Shown one piece after another: positions 18,295-24,952 of a DNA stretch of 64,000 nt. Under the pieces are notes generated by a model. The model saw only the letters and a list, made by a program, of their open reading frames with translations. It did no database searches and was not told where the DNA came from. Position numbers and translations under genes: made by a program. The stretch comes from Lachnospiraceae bacterium GAM79. Its GTDB lineage: Bacteria > Bacillota > Clostridia > Lachnospirales > Lachnospiraceae. The DNA lies in contig CP085928.1 in the NCBI GenBank assembly GCA_020735665.1, positions 2,774,501-2,838,500 on the forward strand, written 5' to 3'. Every line of letters starts with the position of its first letter. Positions within the stretch are counted from its first letter, which is position 1.

Positions 18295-18807
18295 ATGATT
18301 GATTATGTAGGAATTGCAAGAAAAGCCGTAGAATGTGATGATATGGTCAAACTGTTAGAGGGAAAGGGTGAGTATCGTTGCGAATTTTATTATTATGGAT
18401 TTCCACCTGATGCGGATGTTACGGATTGGAATAATCTTATATCAAGAGGAATTTATGCACTGTATAACGAGGGCGGGTATGACTGTATTCCGGATATGAT
18501 TATTGAAGCAATTAAAGAAATGTGTGAGGGAGATGTTGAAGAGGTATACTGTGCGTTTCGATTTTTCTTTAATTCTGTAATGAATGAAAAAGAAAATTTC
18601 GAACCGGTGCCATTTCATATATCAGAGCAGATAAAACCTGTAGTTATGCAGGCGGTTTTTAATAATAAAGAAAAGTTAAGTAAATGCTTTGACTGGGAAG
18701 GATGGAGACATTCTGATGGTATGTGGGGAGCTATAAAGCGATGGGTGAAAATACTAAAAGAAAAATATGGGAAATGTTTAGAATATGACATGGAAGAAGC
18801 GGAATGA
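18295..18807 (+). CDS. Putative immunity protein, copy 1 (directly after toxin gene)
   Basis: This 170-residue soluble, acidic protein has no signal or membrane span and starts 14 bases after the toxin-like gene with AAAGGAG before the ATG, so it is the best candidate for the cognate immunity protein. Its parts are an N-terminal conserved stretch (MIDYVGIARKAVECDD), a variable patch at ~27-50 of the FPPDADVTDW type, a conserved core (NEGGYDCIPDMIIEAI), a variable patch FRFFFNSVMNEKENFEPVPF, a conserved ISEQIKPVVMQAVFNNKEKL and the tail KEKYGKCLEYDMEEAE. I do not recognise a named family. The assignment rests on position and on the array of paralogues. Confidence 0.6.
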   Translation: MIDYVGIARKAVECDDMVKLLEGKGEYRCEFYYYGFPPDADVTDWNNLISRGIYALYNEGGYDCIPDMIIEAIKEMCEGDVEEVYCAFRFFFNSVMNEKENFEPVPFHISEQIKPVVMQAVFNNKEKLSKCFDWEGWRHSDGMWGAIKRWVKILKEKYGKCLEYDMEEAE

Positions 18808-18991
18808 AGGTGGGTTATTAATTAATTGATTATTATCTTTATATATTCAAATATTAATTAAAATAACCTGTTTGATGCGTATATAAACGGCAATGATAAT
18901 GCAGGAGAAACCATTATCAAACAGACAATATAGACAGGGGAATATTATAATTGATAAGTAGTATTGATAACTGATAAAAGGGAGTGCGAGC
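18808..18991 (+). repeat. Immunity-array spacer A, containing a toxin-gene remnant
   Basis: This 184-base spacer recurs between copies 3 and 4 (21300-21479) and after copy 5 (23271-23433). Bases 18868-18932 match the toxin-like gene at about 17126-17192: both read CTGTTTGATGCGTATAT and then a GGAGAAA..CATT..CAAACAGAC series, the part encoding LFDAYMDGNEEAGE. The spacer ends with a leader TTGATAACTGATAAAAGGGA that supplies the next copy's ribosome site. It therefore looks like a collapsed toxin gene. Confidence 0.8.
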
Positions 18992-19501
18992 ATGATTGAT
19001 TATGTAGGAATTGCAAGAAAAGCCGTAGAATGTGATGATATGATAAAGCTGTTAGAGGGAAAGGGTGAGTATCGTTGCAAATTTTTTTATTATGGCTTTC
19101 CACCTGATGCGGATGTTACGGATTGGGAGAATCTTATACCAAGAGGAATTTATGCACTGTATAACGAGGGCGGGTATGACTATATTCCGGATATGATTAT
19201 TGAAGCAATTAAAGAAATGTGTGAGGGAGATGTTGAAGAGGTATACTGTGCATTTCGAGTTTTCTTTAATTCTGTAATGGATGAAAAAGAAAAATTCAAA
19301 CCGGCGCCATTTCGTATATCAGAGCAGATAAAACCTGTAGTTATGCAGTCGGTTTTTAATAATAAAGAAAAGTTAAGTAAATGCTTTGACTGGGAAGGAT
19401 GGAGCCATTCTGATGGTATGTGGGGAGCTATTAAACGATGGGTGAAAATACTGCAGGAAGATTATGAGACGTGTTTAGAGTATGATATGGAAGATGCCTG
19501 A
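18992..19501 (+). CDS. Putative immunity protein, copy 2
   Basis: A 169-residue paralogue of the gene at 18295. It shares the FPPDADVTDW patch but has FRVFFNSVMDEKEKFKPAPF in the second variable region and the tail QEDYETCLEYDMEDA, ending one residue earlier. The change to FRISEQ and WSHSDG sets it apart from copy 1. It is preceded by the full spacer and leader. The stop runs into a decayed toxin-tip fragment at 19518, so the unit immunity-copy/foreign-cassette repeats from here on. Confidence 0.6.
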   Translation: MIDYVGIARKAVECDDMIKLLEGKGEYRCKFFYYGFPPDADVTDWENLIPRGIYALYNEGGYDYIPDMIIEAIKEMCEGDVEEVYCAFRVFFNSVMDEKEKFKPAPFRISEQIKPVVMQSVFNNKEKLSKCFDWEGWSHSDGMWGAIKRWVKILQEDYETCLEYDMEDA

Positions 19502-19517
19502 TGAGTTTTATTTAAAA

Positions 19518-19631
19518 TATAAAGATGTTTTTGATAACCCTAAGTAGTTTGATTAAGTAACAGGTGAAATGATATATCCTAGTACTGGAATAGTTGATGC
19601 AATACTAGAAAACTTAATAATTAATATGTGA
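19518..19631 (+). pseudogene. Remnant of a displaced toxin tip
   Basis: In the frame starting at 19518 the sequence reads YKDVFDNPK-stop-FD-stop-VTGEMIYPS and runs on to a final stop at 19629-19631. Restoring TAG to TAT and TAA to CAA gives NPKYFDQVTGE, a motif I associate with the start of toxin tips in other polymorphic toxins. No start codon or ribosome site is present. It directly precedes the orphan gene at 19658, as expected for a tip and its own immunity gene. Short and inferential. Confidence 0.45.
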
Positions 19632-19657
19632 AAGTTATTAAGGAGTAGAAAATAACT

Positions 19658-20257
19658 ATGAATATTAAAACATTAAAGGAAGTTTTTGAAATAATTAATA
19701 TTGATATGTTATATGATGAAGGCATAATTCGAGAAAAGAAAGCTGGTAATGAGGAATACTATGGTTTTCAATTTTCAGAAAAATTATGGAATATTTTTTC
19801 ATATCAAAGAGGAAATAAAAAAATTTTATATTCGTTTGATGAGAAATCTAAAGCTGTAAAACATTTTATGATTTTTATGATAAAGAAAAAGATTTTAAAA
19901 GAATATTTAATGCCAATAATATCAGATAACCCGATAATATATGATGCAAATGTTTCTTATGCCGATATAATAAATATATTCAATAGCAATAATATCAAAA
20001 TTGAAAAATTATATATTTATAGTTTAAGTCTTATAAATTGTGATAATTATATTAGTTTAATTGTTATTAATAATATGGAAAAAAAGAAAATATATGTAAA
20101 TGATATGACTGATATAACTGATGCATTATTTGTTTTTCTGCAATTTGGAGTTGTTTTATATAACTATATTGCATTGATTAGTACCATTGAAAATAGTGGG
20201 ATAAAAATAAACGCATTAAATGATAAAGATATAATTACTTTGCTTAAAGATTATTAG
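19658..20257 (+). CDS. AT-rich orphan gene in toxin-tip archive, possible immunity protein
   Basis: The 199-residue protein is rich in Ile, Lys, Asn and Tyr, with no signal peptide; one moderately hydrophobic stretch lies near residues 150-172. AAGGAG stands about 13 bases before the ATG. The family is not recognised. Its base composition is far more AT-rich than the toxin gene or the housekeeping genes, which suggests separate origin. It follows a toxin-tip remnant and precedes a SUKH-like pseudogene, the place where a second immunity gene would be expected. Function is inferred from context only. Confidence 0.5.
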   Translation: MNIKTLKEVFEIINIDMLYDEGIIREKKAGNEEYYGFQFSEKLWNIFSYQRGNKKILYSFDEKSKAVKHFMIFMIKKKILKEYLMPIISDNPIIYDANVSYADIINIFNSNNIKIEKLYIYSLSLINCDNYISLIVINNMEKKKIYVNDMTDITDALFVFLQFGVVLYNYIALISTIENSGIKINALNDKDIITLLKDY

Positions 20258-20292
20258 AATTGAGGTATATAAATAAGCTGGAGAAACTTTTC

Positions 20293-20750
20293 ATGAAATA
20301 TATTGATGAATTAATAAGAAAACTGAATAATGAAAATATAATTATGAATGGTTGTACAGAAAAACAAATAAGTGAATTACAACAGCTTTGTAATGGTTTT
20401 TGTTTACCACAGTCATATATATAATTTATGAAATGTATGGGAAATGGAACTGGTGGACAATTTATGAGAGGTGACTCTTGCTTTATGAATGAAATATTTT
20501 ATTTAAAAGAAGGAGCAAATGAATTACTTATTGAAAATAATTCTAAAAATACATTATTGGATGAAGATTTTGTATTTTGGATGAGTCAGGGGTGCATGTG
20601 TTTTTTTTTAAACTGAATGAGGGAGATAATCCCCCAATATATTTTTATAATGAACATGGTAATGATAAGTTTGTAAGAATTGCTTATTCATTTACAGATT
20701 TTTTAATATCTCGCTTAGAAATGAATGGTTCATTATTTGAAGAAAAATGA
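20293..20750 (+). pseudogene. SUKH/SMI1-KNR4-like immunity gene, broken
   Basis: The reading frame from ATG 20293 gives MKYIDELIRKL and LPQSYI, stops at TAA 20422-20424, then continues in the same frame with FMKCMGNGTGG, a segment typical of SUKH (SMI1/KNR4) proteins. A run of nine T at 20601-20609 then shifts the frame; one T more or two fewer would join the rest, KLNEGDNPPIYFYNEHG through to the TGA at 20748-20750. SUKH proteins are common immunity proteins of nuclease and other toxins. Two independent lesions make it non-functional. Confidence 0.72.
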
Positions 20751-20786
20751 ATAGAGAATTGATAACTGATAAAAGGGAGTGCGAGC

Positions 20787-21299
20787 ATGATTGATTACAT
20801 AGGAATTGCAAGAAAAGCCGTAGAATGTGATGATATGGTCAAATTGTTAGAGGGAAAGGGTGAGTATCGTTGCGAATTTTATTATTATGGATTTCCACCT
20901 GATGCGGATGTTACGGATTGGGAGAATCTTATACCAAGAGGAATTTATGCACTGTATAACGAGGGTGGGTATGACTATATTCCGGATATGATTATTGAAG
21001 CAATTAAAGAAATGTGTGAGGGAGATGTTGAAGAGGTATACTGTGCATTTAGTGTTTTTTTTGATATTGTACTGGAGGAAAGACAGAATTTCAAACTGGC
21101 GCCATTTCACATATCTGAGCAGATAAAACCCGTAGTTATGCAGGCAGTTTTCAATAATAAAGAAAAGTTAAGTAAATGTTTTGACTGGGAAGGCTGGAGA
21201 CATTCTGATGGTATGTGGGGAGCTATTAAACGATGGGTGAAAATACTGCAGGAAGATTATGAGACGTGTTCAGAGTATGATATGGAAGAAGCAGAATGA
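20787..21299 (+). CDS. Putative immunity protein, copy 3
   Basis: This copy joins the FPPDADVTDWENLIP patch (as in copy 2) to a second variable region FSVFFDIVLEERQNFKLAPF and the tail QEDYETCSEYDMEEAE. The second region is shared with copy 6, not with its neighbours. It is preceded only by the leader part of the spacer (ATTGATAACTGATAAAAGGG), right after the SUKH-like pseudogene, so the foreign cassettes sit between copy 2 and this leader. Confidence 0.6.
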   Translation: MIDYIGIARKAVECDDMVKLLEGKGEYRCEFYYYGFPPDADVTDWENLIPRGIYALYNEGGYDYIPDMIIEAIKEMCEGDVEEVYCAFSVFFDIVLEERQNFKLAPFHISEQIKPVVMQAVFNNKEKLSKCFDWEGWRHSDGMWGAIKRWVKILQEDYETCSEYDMEEAE

Positions 21300-21479
21300 A
21301 GGTGGGTTATTAATTGATTATTATCTTTATATATTCAAATATTAATTAAAACAACCTGTTTGATGCGTATACAAACGGCAATGATAATGCAGGGGAAACC
21401 ATTGTCAAACAGACAATATAGACAGGGGGATATTATAATTGATAAGTAGTATTGATAACTGATAAAAGGGAGTGCGAGC
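21300..21479 (+). repeat. Immunity-array spacer B, containing a toxin-gene remnant
   Basis: The spacer is near-identical to 18808-18991, four bases shorter. The toxin-gene remnant is at 21356-21420 and reads CTGTTTGATGCGTATACAAA, followed by the leader with GGGAG before copy 4. The remnant has no open frame of its own. Confidence 0.8.
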
Positions 21480-21989
21480 ATGATTGATTATGTAGGAATT
21501 GCAAGAAAAGCCGTAGAATGTGATGATATGGTAAAGCTGTTAGAGGGAAAGGGTGAGTATCATTGTGAATTTTTTTATTATGGTCTTGCAGGAATAGATA
21601 TAACCGATTGGGGCAGTATTTTATCAAGAGGAATTTATGTATTGTATAATGAGGGGGGATATGACTATATTCCGGATATGATTATTGAAGCAATTAAAGA
21701 AATGTGTGAGGGGGATGTTGAAGAGGTATACTGTGCGTTTCGATTTTTCTTTAATTCTGTAATGAAGGAAAAAGGAAATTTCGAACCGGTGCCATTTCAC
21801 ATATCTGAGCAGATAAAACCTGTAGTTATGCAGGCGGTTTTTAATAATAAAGAAAAGTTAAGTAAATGTTTTGACTGGGAAGGATGGAGCTATTCTGATG
21901 GTATGTGGGGAGCTATAAAGCGATGGGTGAAAATACTAAAAGAAAAATATGGGAAATGTTTAGAATATGATATGGAAGAAGCAGAATGA
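21480..21989 (+). CDS. Putative immunity protein, copy 4
   Basis: A 169-residue copy that carries the alternative first patch FFYYGLAGIDITDWGSILS, shared only with copy 6, joined to the copy 1 type second patch FRFFFNSVMKEKGNFEPVPF and the tail KEKYGKCLEYDMEEAE. WSYSDG is unique to it. The join shows exchange between copies. It is followed at once by a toxin-tip remnant (22004-22306). Confidence 0.6.
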   Translation: MIDYVGIARKAVECDDMVKLLEGKGEYHCEFFYYGLAGIDITDWGSILSRGIYVLYNEGGYDYIPDMIIEAIKEMCEGDVEEVYCAFRFFFNSVMKEKGNFEPVPFHISEQIKPVVMQAVFNNKEKLSKCFDWEGWSYSDGMWGAIKRWVKILKEKYGKCLEYDMEEAE

Positions 21990-22003
21990 AGGTGGATTAT
22001 TAA

Positions 22004-22306
22004 TCAATTGATGATTGTGTTAATATAAGTGATGAACTAGAAACTATAAATATGCAAAAAAGTCCATTTATTTTGAGAGTTGCTGACATTATTGGTTTAA
22101 ATGCAATGGAAATAGCAGAAAAATATTCATTACCACAAATCCCAGATAAAGTAGTATATATTGATATACCTAAGGATATTATTTTAGAAGTAAGTATTGT
22201 AGGCCCATAAGAAATTTGGGGAACTCTTGGGGGATATATACAGTATGCTATCAAAGATGTGCTTTTGGAGGACAAGTGGTTTAGTAATATAATTGAGCTG
22301 AAATAA
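22004..22306 (+). pseudogene. Displaced toxin C-terminal tip with one in-frame stop
   Basis: The frame from 22004 encodes about 68 residues including KSPFILRVADIIGLNAMEI and KYSLPQIPDKVVYIDIP, meets TAA at 22208-22210 and continues EIWGTLGGYIQYAIKDVLL to a natural stop at 22304-22306. Changing TAA to CAA restores GPQEIWG. The LP..P..V..V.IP then GPQ..WG..GG..QY pattern is familiar from C-terminal domains of polymorphic toxins. There is no ATG or ribosome site at the front, so it was once fused to a carrier. The small gene at 22323 would be its immunity partner. Confidence 0.62.
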
Positions 22307-22322
22307 ATGGGAGCAAGATGAT

Positions 22323-22649
22323 ATGATAAAAGTATATAATAAAAAAATTCAAATAAATAATAAGAGTATAATTTTTGATACAACTATTAAAAAAATTATT
22401 TATTTCTCTGATATTTTTGTAGTGTTGATAAGAGAAAATAAAGAAATTCCTAATAATATTATTGCGTATGATTATTATGGAAATGAAGTATGGAAAATTA
22501 ATGATATAGTTTGTGCAAAGGTATTACGGGGATATGATAATATTATAAAAAAATCGGAAAATGTCTTAGTTGCATATTGTGAATTGGGAATAATTTTTGA
22601 AATTGATATATTTAAGAAAATAGTTATCCATAAAAACTATATGCGTTAA
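22323..22649 (+). CDS. Small AT-rich orphan gene, likely immunity partner of the 22004 tip
   Basis: The 108-residue protein is predicted mostly beta (IKVYNKKIQIN, IIAYDYYGNEVWKIND) and has no signal peptide or membrane span. GGGAG at 22309-22313 precedes the ATG at 22323. The family is not recognised. It begins 16 bases after the displaced toxin tip, the normal tip-immunity spacing. Its intact frame beside a broken tip fits retention of an orphan immunity gene. Confidence 0.52.
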   Translation: MIKVYNKKIQINNKSIIFDTTIKKIIYFSDIFVVLIRENKEIPNNIIAYDYYGNEVWKINDIVCAKVLRGYDNIIKKSENVLVAYCELGIIFEIDIFKKIVIHKNYMR

Positions 22650-22671
22650 TAGATATAAGATATTAAAAAAT

Positions 22672-22757
22672 AGCAAAGAGGCTTGACTCTGATGTAGTAG
22701 AGGGGCGATATTGTAATTAATAAGTAGTATTGATAACTGATAAAAGGGAGTGCGAAC
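22672..22757 (+). repeat. Second type of toxin-gene remnant plus leader before copy 5
   Basis: CTGATGTAGTAGAGG at about 22689-22703 matches the toxin-like gene near 17286-17300 (the part encoding ADVVEEL), a segment downstream of the one found in spacers A-C. The sequence then passes into the usual leader, TAAGTAGTATTGATAACTGA, with GGGAG before the ATG. This is a different collapse point of the same carrier gene. Confidence 0.6.
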
Positions 22758-23270
22758 ATGATTGATTACATAGGAATTGCAAGAAAAGCCGTAGAATGTG
22801 ATGATATGGTCAAACTGTTAGAGGGAAAGGGTGAGTATCGTTGCGAATTTTATTATTATGGCTTTCCACCGGATGCGGATGTTACGGATTGGGATAATCT
22901 TATATCAAGAGGGATTTATGCACTGTATAACGAGGGTGGGTATGACTATATTCCGGATATGATTATTGAAGCAATTAAAGAAATGTGTGAGGGAGATGTT
23001 GAAGATGTATACTGTGCGTTTCGAGTTTTCTTTTGCGCTGTAATGTATGAAAGACGGGATTTCAAACCGGCACCATTTCATATATCAGAGCAGATAAAAC
23101 CTGTAGTTATGCAGGCGGTTTTCAATAATAAAGAAAAGTTAAGTAAATGTTTTGACTGGGAAGGCTGGAGACATTCTGATGGTATGTGGGGAGCTATAAA
23201 GCGATGGGTGAAAATACTAAAAGAAAAATATGGGGAATGTTTAGAATATGATATGGAAGAAGCGGAATGA
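22758..23270 (+). CDS. Putative immunity protein, copy 5
   Basis: A 170-residue copy with FPPDADVTDWDNLIS in the first patch, a second patch unique in the array (FRVFFCAVMYERRDFKPAPF) and the tail KEKYGECLEYDMEEAE. GDVEDVYCAF has D for E compared with the other copies. Spacer C follows directly. Confidence 0.6.
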   Translation: MIDYIGIARKAVECDDMVKLLEGKGEYRCEFYYYGFPPDADVTDWDNLISRGIYALYNEGGYDYIPDMIIEAIKEMCEGDVEDVYCAFRVFFCAVMYERRDFKPAPFHISEQIKPVVMQAVFNNKEKLSKCFDWEGWRHSDGMWGAIKRWVKILKEKYGECLEYDMEEAE

Positions 23271-23433
23271 AGGTGGGTTATTAATTAATTGATTATTATC
23301 TTTATATATTCAAATATTAATTAAAATAACCTGTTTGATGCGTATATAAACGGCAATGATAATGCAGGAGAAGCCATTGTCAAACAGACAATATAGACAG
23401 GGGAGATATTATAATTGATAAGTAGTATTGATA
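23271..23433 (+). repeat. Immunity-array spacer C, containing a toxin-gene remnant
   Basis: The same spacer as A and B, with the toxin-gene remnant at 23331-23395. It breaks off inside the leader at TAGTATTGATA (23423-23433); that 11-mer recurs at 23997-24007 on the other side of the orphan gene at 23415, where the leader resumes. The gene therefore sits inside a split leader. Confidence 0.75.
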
Positions 23434-23999
23434 TATTAGATAAATATGGTTTGTCATTAAAAGGATTTAAAGATAGATTAATTGTGGGTAAAAGTGAAAT
23501 AAGTGAAATAGAAAATTATATTTATATAAGAAAAAATGTAAAAATGCTATATGATGTTTGTGAAAGACATCGTAATAAAGATATTGTTAAAGTACAAGAT
23601 TTGTCAATGGAAGCTGCAATAATAATATCTATCGTTTTGTATAAAAGAATGTATGATAATATTTTGGATTATAATGCAACACGTGAACTACGGAAATTAT
23701 TAGATGAAAATAATATTGATAAAGTTATTACATATTTTAAACAGTTTTCAAGTGATATATATGTTATTGGTGGTGTAGAAGTTAATAAATTATCTTTAAT
23801 AAATAATACCTATGGTTATGATATATTATTTAATGGGAAAACAATTGTAGAAAATGCGTCATTATCAAGGGCATATATAGTTTTGTATAATTATTGTAAG
23901 GCAATATCGGAAATAAGAAAATTTTATTTTGAAAATAAGGATTATTATATTAAAAATAAAATTGATATTACAGATATGATAGAGTTGTATATATTATAG
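23415..23999 (+). CDS. AT-rich orphan gene inserted into the array leader
   Basis: The 194-residue protein (from TTG 23415) is mostly helical and rich in Ile, Lys and Asn, with no signal peptide. GGGAG at 23401-23405 stands about 9 bases before the TTG. No ATG occurs before residue 44, and the first codons (ISSIDI) are encoded by spacer sequence, so the original start may have been lost. The stop codon TAG lies in the resumed leader. The family is not recognised. Position suggests an immunity or tip-associated gene captured by recombination. Confidence 0.48.
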   Translation: MISSIDILDKYGLSLKGFKDRLIVGKSEISEIENYIYIRKNVKMLYDVCERHRNKDIVKVQDLSMEAAIIISIVLYKRMYDNILDYNATRELRKLLDENNIDKVITYFKQFSSDIYVIGGVEVNKLSLINNTYGYDILFNGKTIVENASLSRAYIVLYNYCKAISEIRKFYFENKDYYIKNKIDITDMIELYIL

Positions 24000-24029
24000 T
24001 ATTGATAACAGATAAAAGAGAGTACGAAT

Positions 24030-24536
24030 ATGATTGATTACATAGGAATTGCAAGGAAAGCCGTAGAATGTGATGATATGGTCAAACTGTTAGAGGGAAA
24101 GGGTGAGTACCATTGTGAATATGTTGAATATGGTCTTGCAGGAATAGATATAACTGATTGGGGCAGTATTTTATCAAGAGGAATTTATGCACTGTATAAC
24201 GAGGGAGGGTATGACTATATTCCGGATATGATTATTGAAGCAATCAAAGAAATGTGCGAGGGAGATATTGAAGAGGTATACTGTGCATTTAATGTTTTTT
24301 TTGATATTGTACTGAAGGAAAGACAGAGTTTCAAACCGGCGCCATTTCACATATCTGAGCAGATAAAACCCGTAGTTATGCAGGCTGTTTTCAATAATAA
24401 AGAAAAGTTAAGTAAATGTTTTGACTGGGAAGGCTGGAGACATTCTGATGGTATGTGGGGAGCCATAAAACGATGGGTGAAAATACTGCAGGAAGATTAC
24501 GAGACGTGTTCAGAGTATGATATGGAAGATGCCTGA
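24030..24536 (+). CDS. Putative immunity protein, copy 6
   Basis: A 168-residue copy with the alternative first patch (EYGLAGIDITDWGSILS, as copy 4), preceded by the unique EYVEYG, joined to the copy 3 type second patch FNVFFDIVLKERQSFKPAPF and the tail QEDYETCSEYDMEDA, whose ending is that of copy 2. The leader before it is slightly diverged (GAGAGTACGAAT), so its ribosome site is weaker than in the others. It is the last copy of the array. Confidence 0.6.
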   Translation: MIDYIGIARKAVECDDMVKLLEGKGEYHCEYVEYGLAGIDITDWGSILSRGIYALYNEGGYDYIPDMIIEAIKEMCEGDIEEVYCAFNVFFDIVLKERQSFKPAPFHISEQIKPVVMQAVFNNKEKLSKCFDWEGWRHSDGMWGAIKRWVKILQEDYETCSEYDMEDA

Positions 24537-24572
24537 TGAATTGAAATGATATATTAGAAAACGGAGATATTT

Positions 24573-24809
24573 GTGAAAGTATTTGAATTAGAAGAAAAAT
24601 TGAATAAACTAGGTATTCCTAAAGATACATATTCTATTTTAAAAGGAGGTTTGCCTAACGAAAGATTATGTATAGTAAAAGAAGAGGAATGGTGTGTATA
24701 TTATAGTGAGAAAGGGAGAAAATCTGGTTTAAAGAAATTTCAAACAGAAACGGAAGCATGTGAATACTTTTTTGAAAAAATAAAACGCCTGAGATATGCT
24801 GGCAAATGA
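24573..24809 (+). CDS. Small orphan protein at end of immunity array
   Basis: The 78-residue soluble protein starts at GTG 24573 after ACGGAG. It reads MKVFELEEKLNKLGIPKDTY and then GGLPNERLCIVKE, with a C-terminal helix TEACEYFFEKIKRL. I recall small proteins of this pattern beside polymorphic toxins of Firmicutes as likely immunity proteins, but cannot give a family name with certainty. It ends the accessory block; a perfect palindrome and a terminator follow. Confidence 0.5.
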   Translation: MKVFELEEKLNKLGIPKDTYSILKGGLPNERLCIVKEEEWCVYYSEKGRKSGLKKFQTETEACEYFFEKIKRLRYAGK

Positions 24810-24828
24810 ATTATTTGCTTGTTATCTC

Positions 24829-24850
24829 TTTCTTACAATATTGTAAGAAA
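24829..24850. promoter_or_regulatory. Perfect 22-base palindrome upstream of ABC genes
   Basis: TTTCTTACAAT is followed directly by its exact reverse complement. No T run follows, so it is not a terminator. The size and symmetry suit a dimeric repressor's operator for the transporter genes beginning at 24953, but no cognate regulator is next to it. Confidence 0.45.
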
Positions 24851-24892
24851 AGAATACACAGATATTCACGGGAATGTAAGATAGAAGTGAGA

Positions 24893-24927
24893 AGATAGAT
24901 ACAACGAAAATGTATCTATCTTTTTTT
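24893..24927 (+). terminator. Terminator or attenuator before the ABC operon
   Basis: AGATAGATACA pairs perfectly with TGTATCTATCT around a 7-base loop, and seven T in a row close it. It ends 25 bases before the first permease ATG, so it may end the immunity array transcript or act as a leader attenuator for the transporter. Confidence 0.8.
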
Positions 24928-24952
24928 CATATATATCACGGGGAGGTAATGA

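Noticed and set aside
22000-22383. Minus-strand frame of 127 codons over the toxin-tip remnant
   Set aside because: The plus strand shows a tip-like protein pattern interrupted once, and the following gene has a ribosome site on the plus strand. The minus frame runs across both.
18295-24536. Immunity array as a CRISPR array or an assembly artefact
   Set aside because: The repeat units are ~510-base coding genes with differing patches and differing spacers. They are too long for CRISPR and too diverged for a collapsed or duplicated assembly.
18808-24810. Insertion sequence as the cause of the rearrangements
   Set aside because: No transposase frame, terminal inverted repeats or target duplications were seen. 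Homology between repeated spacers is enough to explain them.
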